From CAZKVJ01 sp964556225 (GTDB taxonomy: Bacteria > Actinomycetota > Acidimicrobiia > Acidimicrobiales > Ilumatobacteraceae), in NCBI GenBank assembly GCA_964556225.1, contig CAZKVJ010000001.1:124001-188000 (forward strand): a stretch of 64,000 nt of DNA, written 5' to 3'. The first letter of the stretch is position 1; every line of letters begins with the position of its first letter. Shown piece after piece: positions 41,078-51,265 of this stretch. Below the pieces are notes generated by a model. That model was not told the DNA's origin and did not search any database. It saw only the letters and a program-made list of their open reading frames with translations. Made by a program: the position numbers and the translations under genes.

Positions 41078-42007
41078 TCACGCGGTCGTCGCCAGCGAAC
41101 CGCCCACGAGCATCGCCCGCTCGGTGGGCGTCGCCGTGGTGCGGCAGCGGTCCACCAGCGCGACCGCGGCCAGCCACACGGCGGTCGCGCCGGCGACGTG
41201 GATCGCCACGAGGACCACTGGCACACCGCTGAAGTACTGCAGGTAGCCGACCATCCCTTGGGCGACGGCGGCGACGAGGTACAGGGTGAGCGCACCCTGC
41301 AGCGCGGTGCGATCACGGCGACGGTTGCGGACGAGCCACGCCAGACCGAGCGCGGCCACGATCGTGAGGATCACGGTGATCCCGTGCACCCGTGCGACGT
41401 CGTCGATCGCCAGGTCCAGGCGAGGGGCGTCCTCGTCGCCGGCGTGAGGGCCGGCCCCGGTCACGACGGTCCCGGTCACGAGCGACGCCGCCGTCAGCCA
41501 GAGGATCGCCCAGGCGGTGCGGCGGGCCGCCGTGGTGGTGGCGAGGCGGCGGGCCACGCCGTCCGGCTCGCCCGAGCGCCGCACGAGCACGAGGCCGTTG
41601 GCGACCAGGATCATCGACAGCAGGAAGTGCCCTTGGTTCGCCACCGGGTTGAGCCCGGTCAGCACGACGATGCCCCCGAGGACGATCTGGCCGACGACGC
41701 CGGCGACGAGGCCGAGCGACAGCCACGTGAGGTCGTGCCGGCGTGGCCGGCGCCACAGCGACCCGAGCACGGCCAGGATCACCGCCACGGCGACGACCCC
41801 GGTGAGCAGGCGGTTCAGCTGCTCGATCGCGCCGTGGGCGGTGGACACGTCGACGAAGCGGTCCTCGTTGCAGTTCGGCCAGTCCTCGCACCCGAGGCCG
41901 CTGCCCGTGAGGCGGACCAACGCCCCCGTCTCGACGATCACGCACAGCGACGCCAGCGCGGCCACGGTGACGCGGTGGTACGTGCGCGGTGACATCGACA
42001 GAGCCAT
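41078..42007 (-). CDS. ctaA: COX15/CtaA-type heme A synthase
   Basis: A 309-residue membrane protein with about eight segments. Heme-ligand histidines are in STAHGAIEQLNRLLTG, NQGHFLLSMILVANG, VARVHGITVILTIVAA and VAIHVAGATAVWLAA. The extracytoplasmic loop SGLGCEDWPNCNEDRF carries the Cys pair of type-A CtaA proteins. It oxidises heme O to heme A for aa3-type cytochrome oxidase. ATG 42007 begins MALSMSPRTYHR; ATG 41995 is nearly as good. The divergent CrtC-like gene starts 84 bp away. Confidence 0.92.
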   Translation of the reverse strand: MALSMSPRTYHRVTVAALASLCVIVETGALVRLTGSGLGCEDWPNCNEDRFVDVSTAHGAIEQLNRLLTGVVAVAVILAVLGSLWRRPRRHDLTWLSLGLVAGVVGQIVLGGIVVLTGLNPVANQGHFLLSMILVANGLVLVRRSGEPDGVARRLATTTAARRTAWAILWLTAASLVTGTVVTGAGPHAGDEDAPRLDLAIDDVARVHGITVILTIVAALGLAWLVRNRRRDRTALQGALTLYLVAAVAQGMVGYLQYFSGVPVVLVAIHVAGATAVWLAAVALVDRCRTTATPTERAMLVGGSLATTA

Positions 42008-42079
42008 CGGCGAGATCGTAGGGGTGCTCGGGTGGACCCCGACGTCGCCCCGGCGTCGGTGGGCTCGGCCGGGCATGGC

Positions 42080-42085
42080 TACGGT
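42080..42085 (+). promoter_or_regulatory. Putative -10 box, CrtC/AttH-like gene
   Basis: TACGGT, 6 nt before GTG 42092. It decides the start in favour of GTG 42092 over GTG 42032. Confidence 0.42.
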
Positions 42086-42091
42086 CGGCAC

Positions 42092-43231
42092 GTGCTCAGC
42101 TCGTTCGACGACTACCCCATCCACCAGACCAGCCGTCCCGTGGCCCACCCGTCCTCGGGCGACGTCAACTGCTACGACCGCTACTTCTTCAACGGCTACT
42201 CCCCGGACGGCGCGCTCTACTTCGCGCTCGCGATGGGGCTGTACCCGAACCGCCACGTGGCCGACGCCGCGTTCAGCGTGGTGGTCGACGGGGCGCAGCA
42301 GGTCAACGTGCACGCGTCGATGCGGGCGCCCGACGACCGCCGGGCGGCCACGTCGATCGGGCCGATCCGGGTCGAGGTGATCGAGCCCCTGCGGGTGCTG
42401 CGCCTCGTGGTCGACGCGCCCGAGCACGGGCTGCGGGCCGACCTCACGTTCCGCCACCGCAGCGCCGCCTACGAGGAGCCGCACTTCTTCCTCCGGTCCG
42501 GGGTGCGGGTGATGTTCGACTACACCCGCCTCACCCAGTTCGGCACCTGGGAGGGGTGGGTCGAGGTCGACGGCGCACGGGTCGAGTGCAGCCCGACCGA
42601 GGTGATGGGGTCGAGGGACCGCTCCTGGGGCGTGCGCCCCGTCGGCGAGCGGGTGCAGCTCGGTGCGCCCACGGGCGGTGACCCCCAGTTCTTCTGGCTC
42701 TGGGCGCCGCTCAGCTTCCCCGGGTTCTGCACGCACTTCGACGTGAACGAGGAGGCGAACGGCCACCGCTGGCACGAGGTGGCGGCGCTGCTGCCGGTGG
42801 ACGGCACCCCGGCGCACGACATGCGCGCCGTCGACTGGTCGATCGACTGGGAGCCCGGCACGCGCAATGCGAGGACCGCCGAGCTGCGCTTCCACGACCG
42901 CGACGGCGCCACGACCACGATCGAGCTGGTCGTTCGCTTCAACTTCCAGATGCTCGGGATCGGCTACGGGCACCCGGAGTGGTCGCACGGGGTGTGGAAG
43001 GGCGAGCTGGCCGTCGGCGGCGACCGGTGGACGCTGCCCGTCCCCGACCCCTGTGCGTTCCACCACATCCACGTCCAGGCCTTCTGCGAGGCCACCTGCA
43101 CCCTCCCGAGCGGCGAGATCGCCCGCGGCGCCGGCATCCTCGAGCAGATGGTCCTCGGCGCCCACGCCCCGAGCGGGTTTACCGACCTCCTCGGCCCCGC
43201 TACCAGAAACGAGATCAGTGGCGGATCGTGA
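42092..43231 (+). CDS. CrtC/AttH-like lipocalin-fold protein
   Basis: A 379-residue protein with no signal peptide or membrane segment. SSFDDYPIHQTSRPVAHPSS, CYDRYFFNGYSPDGALYFAL and SRDRSWGVRPVG recall the hydroxyneurosporene synthase (CrtC)/AttH fold and the actinobacterial DUF7064/DUF7065-type proteins; the assignment is from memory and moderate. Many beta strands with aromatic-acid pairs fit two lipocalin-like barrels that bind a hydrophobic ligand. Function unknown. The 3' end overlaps the convergent SDR gene by 17 bp. Confidence 0.78.
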   Translation: MLSSFDDYPIHQTSRPVAHPSSGDVNCYDRYFFNGYSPDGALYFALAMGLYPNRHVADAAFSVVVDGAQQVNVHASMRAPDDRRAATSIGPIRVEVIEPLRVLRLVVDAPEHGLRADLTFRHRSAAYEEPHFFLRSGVRVMFDYTRLTQFGTWEGWVEVDGARVECSPTEVMGSRDRSWGVRPVGERVQLGAPTGGDPQFFWLWAPLSFPGFCTHFDVNEEANGHRWHEVAALLPVDGTPAHDMRAVDWSIDWEPGTRNARTAELRFHDRDGATTTIELVVRFNFQMLGIGYGHPEWSHGVWKGELAVGGDRWTLPVPDPCAFHHIHVQAFCEATCTLPSGEIARGAGILEQMVLGAHAPSGFTDLLGPATRNEISGGS

Positions 43232-44006
43232 GGCCGCCGTCGACCACGACGACGGCCCCGTTCACGAAGCTGGCGGCTGGCAGGCACAAGCTGAGCGTCA
43301 TGTGCGCGACCTCCTCCGGGTCGCCGTAGCGGCGCAGCGGCACCCGCCGCTTGGCGTAGACCTCCTTGTCGGCGGCAGGGATCGCCTCGGTCATCGCCGT
43401 GGCGATGGGCCCCGGGCACACGCAGTTCACGGTGATCCCCAGCCGCCCGAGCTCCACGGCGAAGCTCTTGGTGAGCCCGATCACACCGTGCTTGCTCGCC
43501 GTGTACGCGGCGAGCCCACCGGTGGCGATGATCCCCTCCGTGGAAGCGATGTTCACGACCCGCCCACCGTTGGGCGCCTCACGCAGCCACGGCAGGCACC
43601 GCCGGATCAGCCGGGCGTGCGCCGTCAGGTTGACGTCGAGCGTCCTCGCCCAGGCGTGCTCGAAGTCGTCGTCGGGCGAGAACGCCGAGCTCACCATCGA
43701 GATGCCGGCGTTGTTCACCAGCACGTCGATGCCCCCGAAGTAGCCGCTCAGCACGTCGATCAGCTGGTCGAGCTGCACCGGGTCTGCGACGTCGATCGAG
43801 AAGCCGGCGGCGGAGGCCGCACCGTGCACGGCCTGGATCTCGGCCACCGCCCGGTTGACGCGCTCCTCGCCGATGTCGACCACGGCCACCCGGGCGCCCT
43901 CGTCGGCGAAGAGCTGGGCCGTGGCCCGCCCCATCCCCGACGCCGCCCCGGTGACCAGCACCCGCGCCCCGGCGACCGACCGGGACAGCGTCGTCAGGCG
44001 TGCCAC
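43215..44006 (-). CDS. Short-chain dehydrogenase/reductase
   Basis: A 263-residue classical SDR: cofactor loop VLVTGAASGMGRATA, VVDIGEERVN (Asp, so NAD preferred), VLVNNAGIS, and the catalytic Ser-Tyr-Lys in VVNIASTEGIIATGGLAAYT and YTASKHGVIGL. The C-terminal VCPGPIATAMTEAIPAADKE and FVNGAVVVVDGG are typical. It oxidises or reduces an alcohol or ketone; substrate unknown. GTG 44006 overlaps the end of the PPOX gene by 13 bp, so the two form an operon. Confidence 0.92.
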   Translation of the reverse strand: MARLTTLSRSVAGARVLVTGAASGMGRATAQLFADEGARVAVVDIGEERVNRAVAEIQAVHGAASAAGFSIDVADPVQLDQLIDVLSGYFGGIDVLVNNAGISMVSSAFSPDDDFEHAWARTLDVNLTAHARLIRRCLPWLREAPNGGRVVNIASTEGIIATGGLAAYTASKHGVIGLTKSFAVELGRLGITVNCVCPGPIATAMTEAIPAADKEVYAKRRVPLRRYGDPEEVAHMTLSLCLPAASFVNGAVVVVDGGLTIRH

Positions 44007-44422
44007 CGCTCGACGCCTCCCATCCCGTACGCCTTCATGAACAGCGCTCGCTCCGGCCGGATGGCCAGGAAGCCGGTCTCCGGGGAGCCGTCCGGCCCGC
44101 CGGGTGAGAACAGGTCGAGGTCGTAGTCGAACACGCCCGTCCACAGCCGGCGCTTCGTCGCCACGTCGTCGTGCAGCTCGGCGCTCCCCCACATCGCCAC
44201 GCCGTCACCCTGCTCGGTCACCTGCCAGTGCAAGGCCACGTCGGGGTTCGCGGCGATGTTCCGCGCCTTCACCGAGCTCACCCCGATCATCACCCACAAG
44301 GTGTCGTCCTCCCAGCACGGGTGCACCGGCGTGACGTCTGGCTTGCCATCGGCACCCACCGTGGCGAGGTGCGCCCAGGGGCTCAACCCGCGGGCTGCCT
44401 CCTTGATCTCCTCGAGCTCCAT
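43994..44422 (-). CDS. Pyridoxamine 5'-phosphate oxidase-fold flavin-binding protein
   Basis: A 142-residue split-barrel protein. PWAHLATVGADGKPDVTPVH and DTLWVMIGVSSVKARNIAAN form the flavin/F420-binding region of the PPOX family. In actinobacteria such proteins often use F420 or FMN, or bind heme; which applies is open. A near-perfect ribosome site (GGAGGTGA) precedes ATG 44422. It is followed by and coupled to the SDR gene, and divergent from the TetR fusion gene, which could regulate both. Confidence 0.88.
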   Translation of the reverse strand: MELEEIKEAARGLSPWAHLATVGADGKPDVTPVHPCWEDDTLWVMIGVSSVKARNIAANPDVALHWQVTEQGDGVAMWGSAELHDDVATKRRLWTGVFDYDLDLFSPGGPDGSPETGFLAIRPERALFMKAYGMGGVERWHA

Positions 44423-44487
44423 CTCGTCACCTCCGGGCGGGGACGCTACGCCACGGCCGCCAACGAGGCCACCGGCACCGAAGTGGC

Positions 44488-44493
44488 TAGCGT
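44488..44493 (+). promoter_or_regulatory. Putative -10 box, TetR fusion gene
   Basis: TAGCGT, 9 nt before GTG 44503, in the 80-bp divergent spacer with the PPOX-SDR operon. Confidence 0.4.
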
Positions 44494-44502
44494 GGCCAGC
44501 CG

Positions 44503-45534
44503 GTGAAGAAGCAGAGCGTGCAGGCCCGCCGGACCGAGATCCTCGAGACCACCTGCCAGGTCGTGATCGAGCGTGGCTTCGCCGGCACCCGGATCAGCGA
44601 CGTCGCCAAGCGCCTCGACGTGTCGACGAGCCTGATCCACTACCACTTCGACTCGAAGGAGCAGCTGCTCGCCGAGGCGTTCTCCCACTTCGCCACCAAG
44701 GACCTCACCGAGATGGCGGCCGACATCGAGCAGGAGCCGACGGCGCTGGCCCAGCTCGACCGGGTGATCCGCGACAACGTGCCGGAGGGCAGCGACGACG
44801 TCGAGTGGATGCTGTGGATCGACGCCTGGGGCGAGGCGCTGCGCAACCCACTGATGAAGCGCATCAGCCAGGAGCTCGACGAGCAGTCGGTGGACCTCCT
44901 CGAGCGGGTGATCCGTCGCGGCGTCGATACCGGCGAGTTCCGCTGCGCCGACCCCGCCGGCTCGGCGATGCGCCTCACCGGGCTGATCGACGGCTTGGCC
45001 GTGCAGTTCGCCGCCCACACCGGGGTGCTCAGCCGTGAGCAGCTCCTGCACCACGCCCGGTGGTCGGCGGCCGAGGAGGTGGGCGTGGCGATGTCGGCGT
45101 TCGACGCCGCAGCCGCACCCGCCGCCGGCCCGGCCGCGCCCACACCGGCCACGGAGCTGGCGCTGCGACGGCTGGTCGACACCCAGAGCGACGCCGTGCA
45201 GCGGCGCGATTCGGGCACCTGGGCCGCCACCTGGACCGAGGACGCCGTGTGGGAGCACGCCAACGGCGCGGTCCACACGGGCCATGCCGATCTGGTCGCC
45301 GCGTTCGAGACGTGGGTGCGCGACCACGACTGGCTCGTGCAGGTGGCACCGACCGCGCTGTTCGAGGTCGACGAGCGAGCCGGCACGGGCACCGGGCGCG
45401 TCACCGTGCACGAGCGGTTCCGAGCCGGGGGCGTGACCGGATCCCGGCTGGGCGTGTACCACGACCGCTACATCCGCACCCTGGCCGGGTGGCGGTTCTC
45501 CGAGCGTCGCCTCGAGCTGGTCGAGGGCGGCTGA
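44503..45534 (+). CDS. TetR-family regulator fused to a SnoaL/NTF2-like domain
   Basis: A 343-residue protein. Residues 1-200 are a TetR regulator: RRTEILETTCQVVIERGFAG and ISDVAKRLDVSTSLIHYHFD form the helix-turn-helix, followed by a BetI-like C-terminal domain. An Ala/Pro linker (about 200-222) leads to a SnoaL/NTF2-like domain (223-340): LRRLVDTQSDAVQRRDSGTW, then TWTEDAVWEHANGAVHTGHA, DRYIRTLAGWRFSERRL. Such cone folds bind or convert small hydrophobic molecules, so this may be a second ligand sensor or an enzyme. One unbroken frame. It probably controls itself and the divergent PPOX-SDR genes. Confidence 0.88.
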   Translation: MKKQSVQARRTEILETTCQVVIERGFAGTRISDVAKRLDVSTSLIHYHFDSKEQLLAEAFSHFATKDLTEMAADIEQEPTALAQLDRVIRDNVPEGSDDVEWMLWIDAWGEALRNPLMKRISQELDEQSVDLLERVIRRGVDTGEFRCADPAGSAMRLTGLIDGLAVQFAAHTGVLSREQLLHHARWSAAEEVGVAMSAFDAAAAPAAGPAAPTPATELALRRLVDTQSDAVQRRDSGTWAATWTEDAVWEHANGAVHTGHADLVAAFETWVRDHDWLVQVAPTALFEVDERAGTGTGRVTVHERFRAGGVTGSRLGVYHDRYIRTLAGWRFSERRLELVEGG

Positions 45535-45544
45535 GCTCCCCGCG

Positions 45545-46519
45545 TCAGGGCAACCGGCCGAACCAGCGCATCGACCCCACTGCGGCGAGCGACACCAGGA
45601 CCACGGCGGCGAGGACGAACCACTCCGTCACCTCACGGGTGAGCGGCTCGGTCCGCACCGACGACCCGAGGTCCTCGTACACCTCGCGGAGCTCGTCGAG
45701 CGACGCCGCCTGCAGCGACCGACCACCGGTCGAGGCCGCCAGCTCGGCGAGCGCCTGGCGGTTGACCGGTACAGGGATCTCCTCGCCGTCGGGTCCGGTC
45801 ACCGTGCCGGCATCCGTGCCGAAGGCGATTGTGCTGACGGCGATGCCGGCCTCCCTGGCGGCCGCGGCGGCCTCGTCGTCGGGGCGCCCCGCGGTGGTCT
45901 CACCGTCGGAGAGCAGCACGATCGTGGCCGGCGCCGCTCCTCCCTCGTCGCCACCGCCCTCGGCGGCGTCGAACGCGTCCTCGATCGTCTGCAGCGACGT
46001 GAAGACCGCCTCGCCGATCGCCGTGCCCTCCCCCAGCTCCAGGCGCTCGATGGTGCGCTCGACCGCCTCACGACGGTCCGTCGGGGCCAGCACCTGCCGA
46101 GCGCTCTCGTCGAACGCCACGACCCCGACCTTGACGCCATCGGGAACGGTGTCGAGGAACGAGCGCGCCGCCTCCTGGGCCGCCTCGATGCGCGTCGGCG
46201 ACACATCGGTGGCCTCCATCGACAGCGAGACGTCCATCGCCAGCACGACCACCGTGTCGTCGCGTGCCACCTCGTCGGCGACGGCCGGCCGGGCGAAGGC
46301 GACCACGCCGGCGATCACGCCGGCGAGCACGGCCAGCGCCGGCAGGTGGCGGCGCCAGGCGGGGCGTTCCGGCGCCACCTCGTCGAGCAGGTCGAGGTTC
46401 GTGAAGCGCACCACGTAGCCTCGCCGGCGCCGCTGGACGATCACGTAGGCGACGGCGAGCGCCACCGGCAAGGCCAGCAGCCAGAGCCGGGGAGCGGACA
46501 GGAACGAGATCGCGGTCAA
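45545..46519 (-). CDS. Membrane-anchored VWA-domain protein (BatA-like)
   Basis: A 324-residue protein with two N-terminal membrane segments (PRLWLLALPVALAVAYVIV; LPALAVLAGVIAGVVAF), a VWA domain (about 85-285) and a C-terminal segment (WFVLAAVVLVSLAAVGSM). The MIDAS motif is VVVLAMDVSLSMEATDVSP, with IVLLSDGETTAG supplying further ligands. In Bat and similar operons VWA proteins work with MoxR and DUF58 proteins in envelope stress or maturation of secreted proteins. ATG 46519 overlaps the DUF58 stop by 4 bp. Last gene of the operon. Confidence 0.9.
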   Translation of the reverse strand: MTAISFLSAPRLWLLALPVALAVAYVIVQRRRRGYVVRFTNLDLLDEVAPERPAWRRHLPALAVLAGVIAGVVAFARPAVADEVARDDTVVVLAMDVSLSMEATDVSPTRIEAAQEAARSFLDTVPDGVKVGVVAFDESARQVLAPTDRREAVERTIERLELGEGTAIGEAVFTSLQTIEDAFDAAEGGGDEGGAAPATIVLLSDGETTAGRPDDEAAAAAREAGIAVSTIAFGTDAGTVTGPDGEEIPVPVNRQALAELAASTGGRSLQAASLDELREVYEDLGSSVRTEPLTREVTEWFVLAAVVLVSLAAVGSMRWFGRLP

Positions 46520-47460
46520 CGGAGGGCTCCTCGGGAGGCGTGTCGGCGGGCCTTTCGGGCGGCGACGGAGCGAACGAGGTCGGTGACCCAGTCGCGGTCG
46601 GTGTGCAAGCGGACGTGCTCCACACCCGCCGATGTGAGGTCACGGCCGATGCGATCTCGCTGGGCGAGCGCGGCCTCGGCGTACCGGTCGCGCACCGTCG
46701 CCGACGAGGTGTCGAGGTATCGGCGCCGGCCGGACTCGCAGTCCTCGACCAGCAGCGTGCCGACGTTCGGCAGGGACAGCTCCCGGCGGTCCACGACCTC
46801 GAGGACCAGCACGTCGTGGCGGGCGGCGAGGGCCCGCAGCGCGCGCGGCCAGGGCGACGGGTCGAGGAAGTCGGAGGCGACGACCACCATCCCGCGTCGG
46901 AGCGCGCCCCGGCGGAGCGCGTCGAGGGTGCCGGCCAGCGACCCCTCCGCCCGGACCTCACCGCGACGTGGCCGGGCGTGGTGCAGCGCGGCCAGCAAGG
47001 CGCCGACGTGTTCGCGGCCGCTGCGCGCCGGCACCCGCCGGTGGTCGCCACTGGTGGTGACGGCCCCGATCCGGTTCCCCCCGCGCGCGGCGAGCAGGGC
47101 CATCGCGCCGGCCGCCGCCCAGGCGAGGTCGGCCTTGGTCATCTCGTCGGTGCCGAACTCGAGGCTCGGCGACGTGTCGAGCACCAGCCACAGCTCCAGC
47201 TCGTGGTCGGCCACCGTGTCGCGCACGTGGGGCTCGCCGGTGCGGGCAGTGACCGACCAGTCGATGCGGCGGGTGTCGTCGCCGGCGTCGTAGGGCCGCG
47301 CCTCACCGGTCTCGCTGCCGTGCCCGGGCAGGAGACCGGCGTGGTCGCCCTGGAGGAGCCCGTCCAAGCGGCGCACGACGGTGAGCTCGAGCCGGGCGAT
47401 CGGCACCGACGTCGGCGACGCCCGGCGGGCACCGGCCCGGGTGGGTGACGTGGTGAGCAT
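46516..47460 (-). CDS. DUF58 domain protein
   Basis: A 314-residue DUF58 protein, the usual partner of MoxR ATPases. EARPYDAGDDTRRIDWSVTA is the DUF58 signature; LWLVLDTSPSLEFG starts a degenerate VWA-like fold in which the MIDAS Ser is displaced. No membrane segment. It starts 8 bp after moxR and is coupled to the VWA gene. Its role is probably as adaptor between the ATPase and the VWA protein. Confidence 0.92.
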   Translation of the reverse strand: MLTTSPTRAGARRASPTSVPIARLELTVVRRLDGLLQGDHAGLLPGHGSETGEARPYDAGDDTRRIDWSVTARTGEPHVRDTVADHELELWLVLDTSPSLEFGTDEMTKADLAWAAAGAMALLAARGGNRIGAVTTSGDHRRVPARSGREHVGALLAALHHARPRRGEVRAEGSLAGTLDALRRGALRRGMVVVASDFLDPSPWPRALRALAARHDVLVLEVVDRRELSLPNVGTLLVEDCESGRRRYLDTSSATVRDRYAEAALAQRDRIGRDLTSAGVEHVRLHTDRDWVTDLVRSVAARKARRHASRGALR

Positions 47461-47468
47461 GGCGGAGA

Positions 47469-48499
<1,031 letters not shown>

Positions 48500-48500
<1 letters not shown>

Positions 48501-49975
48501 CACCGGACCTCTACCGCGTCGATCACGGCGTCGACGTCGTCGCCGGGTACGCCGTCCTCGGCGGTGACGATCACCACGACGTCGTCGGCGGGCATCCAGG
48601 CCGTGCCGTCACCGTCGTAGGCCTCGTAGACGTCGGCGGCATCGGCGGAGCGCTGCGCCTCGATCACGATCCGCCCGTGCGGCCCGTCGACGACGAGTCG
48701 CTGCGTCTCGACCTGCCCGCGCGGGCCGTTCTCGACGGTCGACTGGTTCGGGCCGAGGGTGTAGCCGTCGGGGACGTCGGTGACCGCGACGATCCCGAGG
48801 GCGCTGCCGATGTCGGGCGACACCTCTCCGCTCGGCCCACCGCCCAGCAGCCACTCCTCGAGCTGGGCCAGCAGGTCGTCGAGCACCCCGTCGAAGCCGT
48901 CCTGCAGGTCCGGCAGCAGCTGGTCCAGCTCCTCGCCCAGGTCCGCCAGCAGGTCGTCGAGACCGTCCGGCAGGCCAGGGAGCAGGTCGTCGAGACCGGG
49001 GATCGACTCGAGGATGCCGCCGTCGTCAGGCGCCGGGACCGTCGGAGCGTCCACCCCGCCGGCCTCCTCAACCTGCTGACGGAGGTCGGCGGCCTCCTCC
49101 ACCGGCACGGCGAAGCCGACACCGTCGCTGCCACCGGACGCCGATGCGATCGCCGTGTTGATGCCGATCACGCGAGCCTCGGCATCCACCAGCGGGCCAC
49201 CGGAGTTCCCGGGGTTGATCGCGGTATCGGTCTGGATCAGCCCGGTCAGCGTCAGCCCCGGCATCTCCAGCTCGCGGTCGAGCCCGGACACGATGCCCGA
49301 GGTCACCGAGGCCTGGAAGCCGAACGGGCTGCCCAGGGCCACCACCGGCTCGCCGACCTCGACGCTGCCCGGCTCGGCCACGCGGGCCACCACCAGATCC
49401 TCGGCGTCCTCGAGCGCCACGACGGCCAGATCGCGCTCGGGCTGGCGTCCGACGACCCGGCCAGGGACCGAGGTTCCGTCGGCCAGCGTCACCGTGACCT
49501 CGTCGGCGCCGGCCACCACGTGGTGCGCGGTCAGCACCAGCCCCGCCTCATCGACGATCACCCCGCTGCCGAGACCACCGTCCACGTCGATCTGGACCAC
49601 GGCGGGGCCGACCGCCTCGGCAATGGCCTGCGGCGAGCCGTCCTCGGACACGGTGGCCGTGGTGGAGCCGCCGTCGTCCTGGAGCCACCACACCAGCCCG
49701 CCCGCGATCACGGCGATGACGACCACGGCCACGGCCACCAGCGGCCAGCGACGGCGCTTCGGTGGAACGGGTGCCGGCATCCCCGTCGCCGGAGGCGCCG
49801 GCGGTGACAGGGGCTGCTCGGCGGTCGCCGGCATCCAAACCTGAGTGGTCTCGACCCCGCCGGCGACGGGTGGGGGCGGTGGCACCGGGGTGCCGACGGG
49901 CGGTGAGGGGGGCAGGTCGCGCCACGTCCGGTGGGCGGGGCGAACAGGCGTGTCGACGTCGTCGAGGACGGCCAC
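48500..49975 (-). CDS. Membrane-anchored trypsin-like serine protease with Leu/Asp repeat region
   Basis: A 491-residue HtrA-like protein. A Pro-rich cytoplasmic part (1-75) leads to one membrane segment (77-98), then an extracytoplasmic protease domain (about 115-300) with His152 (VLTAHHVV), Asp182 (QPERDLAVV) and Ser258 (NPGNSGGPLV). Instead of a PDZ domain come 320-378, where GLDDLLPGLPDGLDDLLADL and similar units repeat, likely an amphipathic coiled segment, and then an unrecognised C-terminal domain of about 110 residues. Ribosome site GGAGG precedes GTG 49975. First gene of the MoxR operon, suggesting joint envelope quality control. Confidence 0.9.
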
Positions 49976-50035
49976 AGGGAACCTCCGGGGAGTGCGGACG
50001 TCGTCGAGGATGCCGGAGCCGGCATAAAGGCGGTG

Positions 50036-51265
50036 TCAAGAGGTGGGCGTGGCGACGATCAGCGACTCCGGGGTGGCTGCCGAGAGCGGATCTGCCACCG
50101 GATGGATCCCGTCGTCGCGCACGACCGCGGCGCGGAGCGCGCCGGCGCTCGTCGGAAGCCACGCCACGAACGTGGCCCCCTCGCCCGCGCCGGACGACAC
50201 CGTGAGCACACCGCCCTGGGCTTCGACGAGCTGGCGGGCGATCGTGAGACCGAGCCCGCGCTCGGGGTCGTCGCCGCGATCGCGGTCCGGCCGGCCCCGC
50301 CAGCCCCGCTCGAACACGCGGGCGTGGTCCGCCGCCGCGATCCCCTGGCCGTGGTCGCGCACGCCGATCCACACCCACTCACCCTGGCGCCCCCAGCCCA
50401 GCAGCACCGTCGAGCCAGTGGGGGCGAAGCGGAGCGCGTTCGACAGCAGGTTGGCGACGATGGTGTGCAGTGCGCTGCGGTCGGTGTCGACGACGCACGG
50501 CCGCTCCCCCGCCCCCACCAGCGCCACCCCTCGACGCCCGGCCAGGCCGCGGTGCTCGGCGACGAGCAGGCCGGCCTCGTCCGCCAGGTCGACCGCATCC
50601 GTGGCCGCGACCCGCAGCCGTCCGAAGCGGGCGAGGTCGTCGACGGTGCGACTCATCCGCTCGAGGGCTCGCCGAGCGGCAGCGGTGTGCTCCGGGCCCT
50701 CCAGCTCGAGGTTCGTCGCGGCGACGGCGAGCGGCGTACGCAGCTCGTGGACGATCTCTTGCACCAGGCGGGCCTGCTCGCGCTCGCGGGCGTCGAGCCG
50801 GTCGAGCATGCGGTCGAACTCGCCGACCAGCCGGCCGAGCTCGTCGTCACCGGTGACGGCCACGGCGTCGGCCGCCCGCCCGCCATGGACCGGGCTGCGG
50901 ACCTGCTCGGCCACGTCGGTCACCCGGTGCAGCGGTCGCAGGACCCGGCCAGCTGCCAGCCACGCCAGCCCGGCCGCCGGGAAAAACCCCGCCGCCAGCG
51001 CGATCAGGGTCCACCGAAGGGCGTCCCGGCGGGCCTCCTCGGCCGCCGCGGCGCCCTCGGGGTCGGCCTGCACCTGGATCACGGCGATCTGGGAGCCCAC
51101 CTGCTCGATGCGGGTGATGGTGCGTTGCTGGGGATCGTCGCCGAGCCGGTCAGCGAGCACGGCAGCGGCGATGGCCACCAGCGCCGTAACGCCGAGAGCC
51201 AGCGCCGTCATCCCGATCGCCAACCGAGCGCGGAGGCTGAGCACCCGTGCCATCCGACGCCTCAC
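50036..51265 (-). CDS. Two-component sensor histidine kinase
   Basis: A 409-residue sensor kinase: membrane segments at about 16-36 and 76-102 around a short extracytoplasmic loop, HAMP (AAGRVLRPLHRVTDVAEQVR), HisKA with the phospho-acceptor in VQEIVHELRTPLAVAATNLE, and HATPase motifs NLLSNALRFAPTG (N), VRDHGQGIAAAD (G1) and RGLGLTIARQLVEAQGG (G2). The sensing loop is only about 40 residues. GTG 51265 overlaps the regulator stop by 4 bp (GTGA); ATG 51253 is the alternative. The ligand is unknown. Confidence 0.92.
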   Translation of the reverse strand: MRRRMARVLSLRARLAIGMTALALGVTALVAIAAAVLADRLGDDPQQRTITRIEQVGSQIAVIQVQADPEGAAAAEEARRDALRWTLIALAAGFFPAAGLAWLAAGRVLRPLHRVTDVAEQVRSPVHGGRAADAVAVTGDDELGRLVGEFDRMLDRLDAREREQARLVQEIVHELRTPLAVAATNLELEGPEHTAAARRALERMSRTVDDLARFGRLRVAATDAVDLADEAGLLVAEHRGLAGRRGVALVGAGERPCVVDTDRSALHTIVANLLSNALRFAPTGSTVLLGWGRQGEWVWIGVRDHGQGIAAADHARVFERGWRGRPDRDRGDDPERGLGLTIARQLVEAQGGVLTVSSGAGEGATFVAWLPTSAGALRAAVVRDDGIHPVADPLSAATPESLIVATPTS

